64,000 nt of DNA, taken from contig OX235279.1 in assembly GCA_944472155.2 (NCBI GenBank), positions 55,897,564 to 55,961,563 on the forward strand, read 5' to 3'. Every line of letters begins with the position of its first letter. Position 1 is the first letter of the stretch. The position numbers and the translations under genes were made by a program. A model generated the notes under the pieces. That model was not told the origin of the DNA. It ran no database searches and saw only the letters and a program-made list of their open reading frames with translations. This document shows positions 10,896 through 21,531 of this stretch, one piece after another. The stretch is from Trichobilharzia szidati. Its lineage: Eukaryota > Platyhelminthes > Trematoda > Strigeidida > Schistosomatidae.

Positions 10896-11440
10896 TTAGT
10901 TCCCTTTATCAGTTTCGACAACAATAAGAAGACGTAGTTTATCTGAAACGTGTAATGTATTTGCGCAACACATTTCGGACATTCTGTTCATACACTTCCA
11001 TAGGGGTACCCATCGGTCTCTGCAGGTTAGGGCTACAGAACATATTCCAAAGTGGTTGCAAAAACAAATAAAATCGCCGGATACAATCGATCCCGTAAAT
11101 AGATGTCCAACATCATCTATAGCGAAGCCCATTATAGAGACGGGTCATAAGGTTGATTTCAGTCATGACTTTAAGCCCATATATGAAGCTCGGTTGGGTC
11201 ACACACTTAAATTCGTTGAAGCCTTGGCTATAAACAGACTTGAACCTGTCTTATGTGTCCAAAAGTTATTTGTTATTACTTTAAGCCTGCCTTGGCAATC
11301 CAATTTAGAACCAATGATCAATTTACTTCATAATATTTTCAACGCATTCTTTGCTTTGTTTTTTCGTTCTTATCCATACCTTTGATTCATTTCCCTTCCC
11401 ATTATTTTTGACCTTGACCCGTACACAATCTGACCTGTAT
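10896..11440 (+). pseudogene. PLE-C copy 1: GIY-YIG C-terminus after internal deletion
   Basis: Identical to 14208-14752 (offset 3312). The frame gives LQVRATEHIPKWL, ETGHKVDFSHDFKPIY, FVEALAINR and LCVQKLFV followed by LSLPW, the ordered C-terminal motifs of PLE proteins. It follows directly on 10895, so bases 12853-14207 of the other arrangement (1355 bp) are missing here. The junction shows two bases (AG) of microhomology. Confidence 0.85.
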
Positions 11441-11643
11441 TGTAATGATTTATGCCTTCTTGCCTTCTATAAATCTGTGGATGACAAGTACGTGTGTGAT
11501 CAGAATGTCCCAGATGTGTAGCGCAAATATATTATATTCCCTAATTGGATCTGTTGGGTCCATAAGCCGACAAGGTTTATCTCTACTAGAGTTGTTTCTT
11601 TTAAATGCCACCCTGATTCCAGATTCATTGAGAATTCTATATA
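11441..11643 (-). pseudogene. PLE-A2 linker fragment (copy outside the arms)
   Basis: The minus strand encodes LNESGIRVAFKRNNSSRDK, the conserved linker just before the PLE endonuclease (GI-x-V-x-F, then a R-D-x-L-like motif). It is the same sequence as 14757-14956. Confidence 0.75.
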
Positions 11644-11825
11644 ATAATAATAATAATAATTTGCTTTATTCCAGAAACAGTACTAGTGGTACAGTGTGGA
11701 ATTTTCAGCACATATCTACAATACTTGCATCTAATTTTACAGACATTTAAAATAAGTATTAAACAAACAAAAAAAAATAAATCTGAAGACACCAACAGCA
11801 AAAAAACAAACACGATAAAGAGAAG
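11644..11825 (-). mobile_element. LINE 3' tail (truncated copy)
   Basis: It matches 14957-15135 and ends near 11825. The minus strand has GGAATAAAGCAAATT and an (ATT)n terminus at 11644-11660. Confidence 0.75.
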
Positions 11826-12426
11826 ACATTCAGCGAAGAGACTCTTTTCGGTGAATTCATTCACATAGCTGTACAATCGCATTTATATATAAATATTTGT
11901 GTGTGTGTGTGTACATGAGGTTTGTCAAGTTTAGATAATTGATTAGTTAATACAAGAATGATGTAGTATAGAGACAAAGTTAATCAGACAGCAACTAAAG
12001 TAAGATTGAGTTAGTAAGCAAGATGACGTAATATAATTGGCTAAAATGTTACAACTTAGGTCAGGATAGCAACAGAGGTAATTACAGGTAGAGATTAAGT
12101 AGAAATGAAATTGAGTGAATAAGTTGAATGACGTAACATGAATGACTGGAAACTGAGCGTTGTTCAAGTCAGTCACAGTGGTAGTGAGGTGTAGAAATTG
12201 AATCGGGTGGGGGTAGAGAACAAGAAAGTTGAAAATGTAAAATGTTACAATTGAGAAGACAAAATAATACTAATGAAGAGACAGAAGAAAGGTTAGGCAG
12301 AATTTGCCTGATATAAATGTGTGAGTTTGTTGGCCAGTCAGTTGAATTAATATCAGTAAAAAGCTTGAGCATTGTGGATTAGATCAAATAAAGTATACTT
12401 ATATTTCAATAGTTTACACACATGGT
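11826..12426. other. Spacer between the PLE-C copies; (GT)n at 11898-11912
   Basis: No coding similarity was recognised. A short GT microsatellite is the only clear feature. Confidence 0.5.
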
Positions 12427-13240
12427 GTATAAACATAAAACAACATATAATGAAAAGATGAATGAACATTTACAATCTGGACCCTATACCATAATGACGA
12501 AATCAGCTGAAACAATCACAAACAAAACAATGAAAGAAACAGCAAAGGTTGTTAGACAAATGAAAGAAGTAACTGGTCAGTCAAAATGGTTTGAAATTAT
12601 GCCAAAATCATGTAATATACCTAGGATATGTGGCAAGATAAAATTGCATAAAGAGGGATATCCAATAAGGCCGATTGTAGACTTTAGAAACACACCAACG
12701 TATATGCTAACAAGATTTCTCTCGACAATACTTAGACCGACAAGAGACAACTCAAAAGCTAGAATAGTAGATTCATTTGAATTAGTGAGGCGACTAAAAA
12801 CCACTAAAATAGAGGAAGAGGAAATACTAGTCAACTTTGATGTAAACAGTCTCTATACGAAAATACCCATTGAAATGGCCGTGAATGCACTGAAAGAGAA
12901 ACTTAAAAAAGATAATAGCCAAAAAGACAGAACACAATTACCCGTAGAAGAGATAATAAAAGTGGTGGAATTCCGCCTGACAACAACATATTTCACATTC
13001 GAAGGGAAAATATACCAACAAAATGAAGGAGTAGCCATGGGATTGCCTATCTCACCAATAATAGCTGACATATTTATGGATTACTGAGAAGAGAATGCCC
13101 CTAAACCATTCAGGTTATCACTAAAATGTCGGTGGAGATATGTAGACGACACACTAGTAATAGTGAAAATAAACGATACGGAGGAACTCTTCTCCAAAAT
13201 AAACAAACATGTCGACTCAATAAAATTCACTATTTAGTTG
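12427..13240 (+). pseudogene. PLE-C copy 2: reverse transcriptase domain
   Basis: A 221-residue open frame (from 12422) covers the RT fingers and part of the palm: IKLHKEGYPIRPIVDFRN, NFDVNSLYTKIPI and EGVAMGLPISPIIADIFMD. After a TGA at 13084-13086 the same frame continues with CRWRYVDDTLVIVK (about 13120-13160), so the catalytic YVDD box is still present. A second stop follows near 13236, at the edge of the inverted repeat. The family is the same as copy 1; its N-terminus is missing here. Confidence 0.9.
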
Positions 13241-13660
13241 CAAGAAAAGTCGTGTTCAGGAGGTGAAATATATAGTACATACTACTTACTAATAGTAAGC
13301 AGCATAGGTTTCAAGACAGAAGGAAGAATGATAAAGGACAGATAAGAAAGGAATTGGCACATGTAAAATTAGTTTCTGTAAACGTAGAATAGGGCTACAT
13401 GAATTAGTTATATAAGCGAAGAGTAAGAGTAAATACAGTGGCGTATTACATTCACGTTAGTGATCCAAAGTGATAAAAATTAAGGGTCAGTTAAGTGTAG
13501 AGCGTGACATCCGAGGCTTTTAAAATATCAATGAAAATGAAATCTACGAAGAGATTTCGACAAAATTTCAAAAGATTATGATTTGTCCTAGGCTTATCCA
13601 GAAACCCAAAATAAGACGTCCATCAATCAGGGCTCATAAGATGGCGCAGAAAAAAATTCC
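13241..13660. other. Outer end of the left arm, unrecognised
   Basis: The first 100 bases hold a small palindrome around TACTACTTACTAATAGTAAG. No coding similarity was seen. The mirror is at 41407-41824. Confidence 0.4.
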
Positions 13661-13975
13661 GACAAACATTGTAAAATATTATTCCATGTAAGAAAAGTTT
13701 GTTATAATAATCACACAGTGTTGCAGCATTAACAACTGGATGACGTTTCGAGCATAAATTATTGCTCATAATCATATCAATTTAGTCAAACGTTTTCACA
13801 ATTTATCCTATATATATATATTCTCTTTCTGTCTCTCCAACTCCCCTTTGTTGTTTGTTGTCACTTTCCATATCTCCGGTATAGGCGTTGCGTCATTCGG
13901 ACTGCACGTGTGCGGTTTTCAATCGATAAACAAAGCTTCAGCGAATAACCTCTCTCTCCACCTTAATATATTATT
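13661..13975 (-). repeat. PLE-A2 3' terminal pseudo-LTR
   Basis: It shares with 17450-17760, in the same orientation, the block CACACAGTGTTGCAGCATTA, the hammerhead-like motif and CCATATCTCCGGTAT, ending near AACCTCTCTCTCCACCT. Two such copies bracket PLE-A2. PLEs are known to carry pseudo-LTRs and often occur as head-to-tail units. Confidence 0.75.
13742..13780 (-). ncRNA. Hammerhead-like ribozyme motif (core incomplete)
   Basis: On the minus strand, stem II GAGC-loop-GCTC is followed by GAAAC and GTC, the 3' half of a hammerhead with a very short helix III, as reported for PLE hammerheads. The expected CTGATGA box reads ATGATTATGA, so activity is doubtful. The same motif is at 17552-17590, 37478-37515 and 41284-41322. 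Confidence 0.35.
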
Positions 13976-14206
13976 TTATGATACTCTCACCCTGTCCCAC
14001 CCTATTTTGTGATTAAACGCAGGTGAATGGAGTGCAATGGCTGAGCGTTTTTCTAGGTTATTTAACTTAGCAGGGTCAATTGTTCTAGGTCTAGCTAAAT
14101 TTTTATGTTCCAGTAATCTAGTTGACCCTGATCTACTAGTTTGACCTATGTAATTGACCCCACAGTCGTTACATGGTATTTGGTCAATTATATTATTTGT
14201 AAAGCA
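13976..14206 (-). pseudogene. PLE-A2 GIY-YIG endonuclease fragment
   Basis: The minus frame reads NNIIDQIPCNDCGVNYIGQT followed by STRLLEHK, with the C-x2-C and the YIG-QT-x-R-x(n)-R-x2-EH core of PLE-type GIY-YIG nucleases. These nick DNA to prime reverse transcription. The upstream end at 14207 abuts PLE-C sequence of the opposite strand, so the domain is cut from its linker (14757-14956). Confidence 0.8.
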
Positions 14207-14207
14207 A

Positions 14208-14756
14208 TTAGTTCCCTTTATCAGTTTCGACAACAATAAGAAGACGTAGTTTATCTGAAACGTGTAATGTATTTGCGCAACACATTTCGGACATTCTGTT
14301 CATACACTTCCATAGGGGTACCCATCGGTCTCTGCAGGTTAGGGCTACAGAACATATTCCAAAGTGGTTGCAAAAACAAATAAAATCGCCGGATACAATC
14401 GATCCCGTAAATAGATGTCCAACATCATCTATAGCGAAGCCCATTATAGAGACGGGTCATAAGGTTGATTTCAGTCATGACTTTAAGCCCATATATGAAG
14501 CTCGGTTGGGTCACACACTTAAATTCGTTGAAGCCTTGGCTATAAACAGACTTGAACCTGTCTTATGTGTCCAAAAGTTATTTGTTATTACTTTAAGCCT
14601 GCCTTGGCAATCCAATTTAGAACCAATGATCAATTTACTTCATAATATTTTCAACGCATTCTTTGCTTTGTTTTTTCGTTCTTATCCATACCTTTGATTC
14701 ATTTCCCTTCCCATTATTTTTGACCTTGACCCGTACACAATCTGACCTGTATTGTA
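14208..14756 (+). pseudogene. PLE-C C-terminus embedded in PLE-A2
   Basis: Plus-strand RATEHIPKWL, TGHKVDFSHDFKPIY, EALAINRLEP and LCVQKLFV before LSLPW mark the end of a PLE ORF. It is the same sequence as 10896-11440. It lies between the linker and the endonuclease of PLE-A2, which are on the minus strand, so two elements have been joined in opposite directions here. Confidence 0.85.
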
Positions 14757-14949
14757 ATGATTTATGCCTTCTTGCCTTCTATAAATCTGTGGATGACAAG
14801 TACGTGTGTGATCAGAATGTCCCAGATGTGTAGCGCAAATATATTATATTCCCTAATTGGATCTGTTGGGTCCATAAGCCGACAAGGTTTATCTCTACTA
14901 GAGTTGTTTCTTTTAAATGCCACCCTGATTCCAGATTCATTGAGAATTC

Positions 14950-14956
<7 letters not shown>
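14757..14956 (-). pseudogene. PLE-A2 RT-endonuclease linker
   Basis: The minus strand gives LNESGIRVAFKRNNSSRDK then DPIREYNIFALHIWDIL. The same segment in PLE-A1 reads LNKAGVRIAFNPTNSLRDKL. The LINE tail insertion separates it from the RT. Confidence 0.75.
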
Positions 14957-14981
<25 letters not shown>

Positions 14982-15470
14982 TTGCTTTATTCCAGAAACA
15001 GTACTAGTGGTACAGTGTGGAATTTTCAGCACATATCTACAATACTTGCATCTAATTTTACAGACATTTAAAATAAGTATTAAACAAACAAAAAAAAAAT
15101 AAATCTGAAGACACCAACAGCCAAAAAAAACAGGATAAACACAAAATAATTATAAATGCGAAAAAGTACAAAAGTCTACCAAAGTCTAATGCAGTGTTTG
15201 TGGTGGTAGTGTGAGTAGTCCTGAATAATACAAAATTTTTTAAGGTGGTGACTATGGCGTTCACAACCAATGATTGTCAGTTTAATATTGCCGAAAATTA
15301 TAGAAAAATAAGAAAAAGCAGCCACAAAACTAATATTACATGATGGTTAATGACAGGACAATTTTGTTATACTCATAGTGCTAATAGAGTCGGAACCAGT
15401 GGATACACAATAGAAGGAATATAGTAAAGTACAAAAAAGGAAGACAATGTTAATATTTTAGGTAGCTAAG
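14957..15470 (-). mobile_element. LINE 3' tail inserted in PLE-A2, 5-bp TSD
   Basis: A 514-bp insert ending in GGAATAAAGCAAATT plus (ATT)n on the minus strand and flanked by TATAA at 14952-14956 and 15471-15475. Removing it and one TATAA restores the PLE-A alignment with PLE-A1 (GGCCT...ATTCTC). It holds only non-coding 3' sequence of the donor LINE, that is, it is heavily 5'-truncated. Confidence 0.8.
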
Positions 15471-15475
15471 TATAA

Positions 15476-16740
15476 GGCCTATGACGTCTCTTCTTTATAT
15501 GGCAGTGCTACAGAGGCTTTGAATTCTGTATTATTTTCGTCACCTTTATTGCCAGTCTTAGTTTTTCTATGGTTCCTCATATATTTCTGAATACATTCTG
15601 GTGGGTAGTTATTCACTAGTAATATTTCCTTTATTTGCTTGATTTCTTCATCTAAATCTTCTGGTCTACTGGTTAGGCTCTTGGCCCGATTATAATGACA
15701 TTAAACTAAACCTATCTTCACCGATTATGGAAGGGATTAATTAGAGTCTAAGTATTTATTAGAGTTTGCCAGTTCCCTAGAAATGCTAGTAACTAATCCA
15801 CCATTTCGTTTTCCTTTTATTCTACAGTCTAGCATGGCCAACTTACGCTGTTCACTCTCTTACTCAGAAGTGAATTAGATTCCGTCTCCTATTGAGTTTG
15901 TGTGTGTGAGGAATTGAGGGATATGTTGAGATATCAACACGGTGCATTTGTCATCCACATATCTCCACCATAACCTAGGAGCAGGATTAAACAATCTAAG
16001 AGCCTTATGTTCCCAACTATCCATAAATATGTCTTCCACATTTGAGGATATTGGCGATCCCACTGACACCCCATGCGTTTTTTGATATAGTTTATTTTGA
16101 AATTTGAGTACAGTGGAGGTTAGACGTAACTGAACACGTAATATTATTTCATCAACCGAGAGCTTATTCCTACTTTTGACTCCAGCATGAATGTTCAGTT
16201 CATTCCTGACTGTCTCCAGAGCTTTATTAATGGGAATACTAGTATATAGACTGGTTGTATCAAAACTAATCATTTTTCATCTATCTCTAATTGGATTTCC
16301 TCTAGTTTCTGTTTCATTACATAGGAATTAGTTAGTCTAGAATTTGACCTTTCTCTAATGGGGCATAATATTAATGCTAAATATTTAGATAATTCGTGGG
16401 TCAGAGTGTTCCTAAAGTCAACTATTGGCCTGATGGGGTATCCTGCTTTATGGGTTTTTATAGTCCCATACATTCTACTGGTATTATTAGTTTTAGGCAT
16501 GAGATTAAACCATTTTGACACACCCAAAGGCGATTTCACACGGCATACTAGATCACAAGTAGATTGTTTGATTTCATTCATAATAGTGTCCATAGCTTTT
16601 TTAATTTCCTCATGTGGTCCTATTTCAATATGTTGACTGACCTTGTTTATGTTATCTGATTTTGCCATGACTACTGTTGTATTACCCTTGTCCGCCCTTG
16701 AAATCACTATGTTTTTTTAGTTTCTCAAGCTTTTTAGAGC
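15476..16740 (-). pseudogene. PLE-A2 reverse transcriptase
   Basis: Two reading segments in adjacent frames. 16707-16270 has ISRADKGNTTVVMAK, GTIKTHKAGYPIRPIVDFRN and the end of the fingers. 16273-15875 has MISFDTTSLYTSIPI, THGVSVGSPISSNVEDIFMD and the catalytic WWRYVDDKCTV. They overlap by four bases with a frame change, so one frameshift lies between them. A stop at 15877 precedes KFTSE and MLDCRI-type residues of the thumb, continuing to 15476. The catalytic residues are intact, but the ORF is not. Confidence 0.88.
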
Positions 16741-17347
16741 CACTATTTCTTTTTATGATAAGTTGCTTCTTCTTTCCTTCTGATTTTTCAGTGTCAAAGC
16801 ACACTGTGCTCTGACTTGTTCCGCAGTAGTTTTGTCTATTTCACTTAATGGCTCTTCTATACTAGGAGTCACTTCATCAGGTTTCACTCTGTTAACAGAA
16901 GTTGTTAAAATCATTGAAGTCTAATCACTTTTCAAGCACTCTTATTACATCCGAATTTAAGGCTCTTGTTGAGAAGGTAATTACCCATTTTGTTATATTG
17001 ATGGTTGACGGTTCATTGGCGAGTTCTTTTTCTTCTTTAGTAGGGTATTTTTCTTCCATTAATTTGTTGAACTTTTTGATTTGAGTATTTTTGGACTTAT
17101 TGAATGCAGACAAACCTGACATTTTGGCTGTCTCGAGTAACATTGCATAATCCTTGTTATCTACGATACTTTTTAATTCGAACTTCAGTTGTTCACTCTC
17201 AAGTCTGATGGCAGTTAGCTCCTTGATGATTCTATGGATCTCTTCTCTTAAACAGAGTCTGCTGAGGTGTACTCCTGCTGCTTTCACCTTTCTTGTTTTA
17301 ACTGGAACGCGTATACGAAGATAATCTGAAATAATTCTATTTTTCAA
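16741..17347 (-). pseudogene. PLE-A2 N-terminal region
   Basis: A 140-residue open segment (17347-16925) with a Lys/Glu-rich helical region and, near its end, WVITFSTRALNSDVIRVLEK, the PLE N-terminal signature (V-x-N-L-S-x-R-x-L-x-VL-x-KG). It stops where the family continues with the KG-x-NF motif, then decays (16924-16741) before reaching the RT. Its upstream end lies next to the hammerhead-bearing repeat at 17450-17640. Confidence 0.75.
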
Positions 17348-17640
17348 GCATCGAATGATAAAAATACGGTGATTTGCCTATGTTGATTCTGTTTGTGATA
17401 ATCGTGAGAGTATATTGACTAGACTTTGAACAGGAGGATCATAAATATCATTAGCGTATGTGTAGAAATTCGGCACTATTGTAGAATGTAATCCTATATT
17501 AGATAAGTTTATTTTATTGATCACACAGTGTTGCAGCATTAACAACTGGATGACGTTTCGAACATAAATTATTGCTCATAATCATATCAAGGTACTCACG
17601 CAACTTTATAACTTCTTTTATATAATTCCATTATTTTTCA
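17348..17640 (-). repeat. Pseudo-LTR shared by PLE-A1 (3' end) and PLE-A2 (5' end)
   Basis: It matches 13661-13800 in the same orientation. It lies between the PLE-A2 start and the PLE-A1 endonuclease, giving a head-to-tail pair. Confidence 0.7.
17552..17590 (-). ncRNA. Hammerhead-like ribozyme motif, second copy
   Basis: As at 13742-13780, but stem II has GTTC instead of GCTC, so one pair becomes G-U. GAAAC and GTC are kept. Confidence 0.33.
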
Positions 17641-18375
17641 TCGCTTGATTTGATTGGTAGTAGTATTTTCCATATCTCCGGTATGAGTGATGAGTCACTG
17701 CGATTTCATGTATTGTTGTAGACCCAATGAACAAGGATTCAGTAATCAACCTCTCTCTCCACCTACCTATATTACTATTTAAAATTTTGACTCAGAGCCA
17801 CTTTATTGTCTGGTTGTGTTTTAATTCATTCAGTGTAATTGCTGAGCTTTTTTTCGAAATTACTTATCTTCTCCGCGTCAACTATTCTCAACTCAACTAA
17901 ATACTTATGTTCCAGCACTCTGACTACTCACAACCTACTAGTTTGACCTATGTAGTTGTCCTCTCAGTCATTGCAAGCTATTTCGTAAACTATATTATTT
18001 TATCTAATTGGGTCAACCTACAGAGCTTGTCCCTGAGTGAGTTTGTAGGATTGAATGCTATCCTAACCCCTGCTTTATTGAGAATCCTACGTTAGGCCTC
18101 AGATGTCCTCTCTCTATATGGTTTAACAGTAGATGCCTTATATTCTTTCTTATTTATGTTATCATTATTAGTTTCACCATTAGTTTTGTTTTGCTTTTGA
18201 ATTTTACAAGATAGTTATTTAACACCAACGGCCCTTCTATCTGTTTTATTTCATCATTTAGGTCTTTTCTTGTGCTACTTAGTGCTACTGCTCCGTTTGT
18301 TAGACGCTTAAATAAGCTTGCTTTAACAGTTAACGGATGAGATGAATTAAAGTTTAATATCTATTAGAATGCGTT
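17641..18375 (-). pseudogene. PLE-A1: RT thumb, linker and endonuclease remnant
   Basis: From 18360 down the minus strand reads NFNSSHPLTVKASLFKRLTN, then LNDEIKQIEGPLVLNNY, LNKAGVRIAFNPTNSLRDK, an eroded YIGQTSR box and LEHKYLVELRIVDAE. This is the same family as PLE-A2 but diverged. It begins at the RTE insertion; the residues before it (TSVYNRPTHSN) are across the RTE at 21619-21688. Confidence 0.8.
18363..18375. repeat. RTE target-site duplication, 3' side
   Basis: ATTAGAATGCGTT, repeated exactly at 21606-21618. Confidence 0.9.
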
Positions 18376-18387
18376 ATTATTATATTA

Positions 18388-18759
18388 TTATTCCCTTGGG
18401 TTCCTAGTGGAACATAGGGCTTCAACTGCACGCCTCCACTTGCTTCTGTCTTGTGCTGTACTTTTCACCTGTATCCATGTTGATCCATACTGTTTCAGTT
18501 CCTCTTCACACGATCTCCTCCATGTCACCCTTGGACGTCCCACTCGCCGCTTCCCTTTCCGGTTCCACTCGAGGGCTTGACGCGCAATGTCACCCAACGG
18601 CCTCCTCAGCGAGTGTCCAATCCATCTCCACTTTCTCCTGCATATTTGTTGAGCGATTGGTTCCTGATTTGTTTGTTCCCATAGCTTCTTGTTTTTGATT
18701 CTTTCCGGCCATCTAATCTTCAGTATAGAACGAAGACAGTTGTTGATAAAGGTCTGCAA
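18388..18759 (-). pseudogene. RTE-A ORF2 C-terminal region (123 codons)
   Basis: It is in frame with the RT after a TAA. It includes [14 protein letters not shown] and RRKWRWIGHSLRRP, followed by a basic region with GRPRVTWRRSCE. This C-terminal domain is conserved among RTE-like ORF2 proteins. The upstream methionine is internal; residues between the TAA and it (RIRIFNTNVKSVLLYGSETW) are also open. Confidence 0.88.
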
Positions 18760-18882
18760 CCTGTTGGAAATGTTCTTTGTGACCCGCCAAGTTTCTGATC
18801 CGTATAGAAGAACTGACTTGACGTTTGTATTGAAAATCCGAATTTGGTTGTTGATGTTGAGTAACGAAGATTTCCAGATTGG

Positions 18883-20439
18883 TTACAGGTTGATGAATGT
18901 GTTTCTCGCCTTCCCGATTCTCGATTTGACATCTTCGTCCGTTCCTCCTGTAGTTGAGACAATGCTCCCTAGATAAGTGAAAGAAGTAACCTCTTTCAAA
19001 TCCCTTCCGTTGATGGTGATTGGCACTGGATGTTGCTGCTGTTGTTGTTGTTGGTTGGTTATTTTCATAACCTCCGTCTTGTCTATGTTCACCTGGAGTC
19101 CTGTCTTTGCTGCTTCTTCGACCAGTTTGTCAGTTTTCGCTTGTAAGTCTTCGATTTTGTGTGACATCAAACATAAATCATCTGCGAAATCCAGGTCTTC
19201 TAGGTTCTTCACGTCGGTCCAGGATATCCCTGTCTTCTCATTTCCCACTGTCTGACGCATAATCCAGTCCACCACAATTAGGAATATCATTGGTGATAAT
19301 AAGCACCCTTGTGTGACTCCTGTGTTTACTCCTAACACTTCGCTGAGTTTTTCGTTGTGGATCACTTGACATGTGCCGTTGTCGTACAGCTGTTGAATAA
19401 GGTTGATGAATATTTGGGGTACGCCATAGTACTCGAGTAGTTTCCAAATTACTTCGCGGTCAACGCTGTCGAAAGCCTTCTCAAAGTCTATAAAGTTGAG
19501 GTAGAGGTTTGATTGCCATTCCATGCTTTGTTCGATGATAATGCGTAGAGTTGCAATTTGGTCAGAACATGATTTGCCTTTCCTGAATCCAGCTTGTTCT
19601 GGTCGGAGTTCTGTATCCAGTGCGTCCTTTATTCTCTCCAGGATGATGCGACTCAGGATTTTACTTGGCGTCGATAGGAGCATGATTCCTCGCCAGTTCT
19701 TGCAGAGTCCTAAGTCGCCCTTCTTTGGTAGTTTCACCAGGTAACCTTTCTTCCAGTCAGTAGGCACCTTTCCCTCTTTCCAGATCTTTTGCAATAATGG
19801 AGTCAGCATATCTGCTGTCGTTTCTGGGTCCGCTTTCAGTGCTTCCGGGGGTATTCCATCTGGTCCAGCTGCTTTTCCGGCTTTCAGAAGCTTGATTGCA
19901 TTCAAGACTTCAGTTTTCGTTGGAGGATTGGTGTCAACTTGCAGTTGTGTACGTGCTGTTGTTGGTATTTCTGGACGGGTTGTAGGTGGTGGTCGGTTCA
20001 AGAGTCTTTTGAAGTGGTCCGCCCATTGTTTAGTCTGTCTTTCTTCTTTGGTAATTGGGTTCCCTTGGCTGTCTTTTATAGGTTTCATTTGTGTTGATCT
20101 CTTCCCGGATAGAGACTTGGTTATCTGATATAGTGTCCTCAGGTCCCTTTTGCCTGCTGCCTTCTCAGCTTCAGTAGCCAGGTTGTCGTAGAATTGTCTT
20201 TTATCCTTCCTGGCACTCTTCTTCACTTCTTTGTCCAGTGCTGTGTAAGTTGAACTCAGCGTCTCCTTCTCTTGTCCATCTTTGCATTGAATCATTTTTT
20301 CTTTCACCATTCTCCTCTCCTCCATTAGCTTCCAAGTGTCCGTTGAGAGCCATTCCTTGTCTTGTTTCTTCTTTCTTCCTAAAACCGTTGAACACGTTTC
20401 GTTGAAAATTACCTTCAGAGAGTTCCAATGGTCTTCCAC
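18883..20439 (-). pseudogene. RTE-A reverse transcriptase region (518 codons)
   Basis: It is in frame with the endonuclease segment 109 bases upstream. Residues about 1-140 form a basic helical linker; then LLKAGKAAGPDGIPPEAL, KNWRGIMLL, LRPEQAGFRKG, FIDFEKAFDSVDREV (RT motif A), QGCLLSPMIFLIVVDW (motif B) and DFADDLCLM (motif C, catalytic DD). A CAA/CAG-type run gives a Gln tract near residue 480. The frame ends at TAA (18883-18885) and resumes in phase. RT copies element RNA at the nick. Compared with the right-arm twin there are two visible amino acid changes (LIQQ/LNQQ, IEDL/IKDL). Confidence 0.92.
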
Positions 20440-20547
20440 GGATGATTCCTCAGTAGTGCCAGGTAGTCTATCTTGCTTTGCTCTGACAGTTGCAGTGAAA
20501 GTGTCCTTTGTGGTTGTGTCCTTCGGGTTTTGAGTGTTAAACTTGCA

Positions 20548-21531
20548 TTATGGGCTATCCCCAGCTATCCTCGGGGCTTTTAGCTTCACCATGAAAGTCC
20601 CTTGTACTAGATAGTGGTCTGAACCCACATCTGCTCCTCTCCTCGATCTTGCGTCCAGTAGGCTCCGTCTCCACTTCCTTGAGATTGAAATGAAGTCTAT
20701 CTGGTTTTCGGTGTGTCCATCTGGTGAAATCCATATCGCCTTGTGTATATCCCTGTGTTTGAACACACTGCCACCAAACACCAAATCATTGAAGGTGCAG
20801 AAGTCTGAGAAGAGTTCACCGTTGTCGTTCATTTCACCGAAGGCCTCACGACCCATGGTGAGTTCTCTTCCTGTATTGTCTCCTCCCAGTTTCACATTCA
20901 TGTCACCCATCAGGATTTTGATATCGCTTTTTGGGACGTCGTCCATTACTGTTTGTAGTTGACTGTAGAAGTCCTCCTTCTTCTCTTGTTCTGAGACGTT
21001 TGTAGGCGCATAGCATTGAATGATTGTGACCTTTTTACCTTTTGAGTTGAACCTGGCTGTCATTATCCTGGAGGAGATTGGTTCCCACTGCATGAGAGCC
21101 TTAGCCGCTATTGGTGACATCATGATGGCCACTCCCTCGGTGTGCTCGTGGTTGTCCTCTGGGTGACCGGAATAGATTACTGTCTCTCCAGTTGATAGTT
21201 GGCACCTTCCACATCCGTTCCATCTGCTCTCGCAGATTCCCAACACTTCCATTTTATATCTCCTCATTTCTGCGGCTACCTGGGTAGCCTTTCCAGTTTC
21301 GTACATTGTACGAATGTTCCACGTCCCCATCCTTATTTTTGCTTTCATCGAAAGAAGGCACATCGGCTGACTGGCTTCCCGAAGGCTTTCACCAGCCTGC
21401 GTCATTTCACTTCCCCGATTCCAGCGAAAAATAAGGTTATTGTTTGTATTTTTAGAATTTTTAATGTATTTGTGCGTTGAAGCTTTTGTAGCAGTTTGGT
21501 TAAGTTTTGGGGGTGGAGTTGATAGAACCAC
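20548..21531 (-). pseudogene. RTE-A APE-like endonuclease region (327 codons)
   Basis: Motifs in order: MGTWNIRTM, LGICESRWNG (catalytic E), QCYAPTN, ILMGDMNVKLG (D), NQIDFISISRKWR and the final SDHYLV (S-D-H). All known APE-type catalytic positions appear intact. The ATG at 21531 gives about 65 residues before the domain; a shorter start at the MKAKIRMGTW methionines is also possible. The frame ends at a TAA, then continues in the same frame (CKFNTQNPKD), so this is one nonsense mutation in a longer ORF. The domain nicks target DNA for target-primed reverse transcription. Such fluke ORFs are often mislabelled craniofacial development protein 2. Confidence 0.9.

Noticed and set aside
10620..11132. 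Minus ORFs over PLE-C
   Set aside because: Antisense shadows of the RT and endonuclease frames.
17660..17720. TGATGAGTCAC as a hammerhead 5' box
   Set aside because: No GAAA follows at a stem II distance on either strand, and the homologous block at 13880 lacks the word.
19004..19255. Plus ORF with a poly-Cys run
   Set aside because: It is the antisense of the Gln tract (CAA/CAG) in the RTE-A RT.
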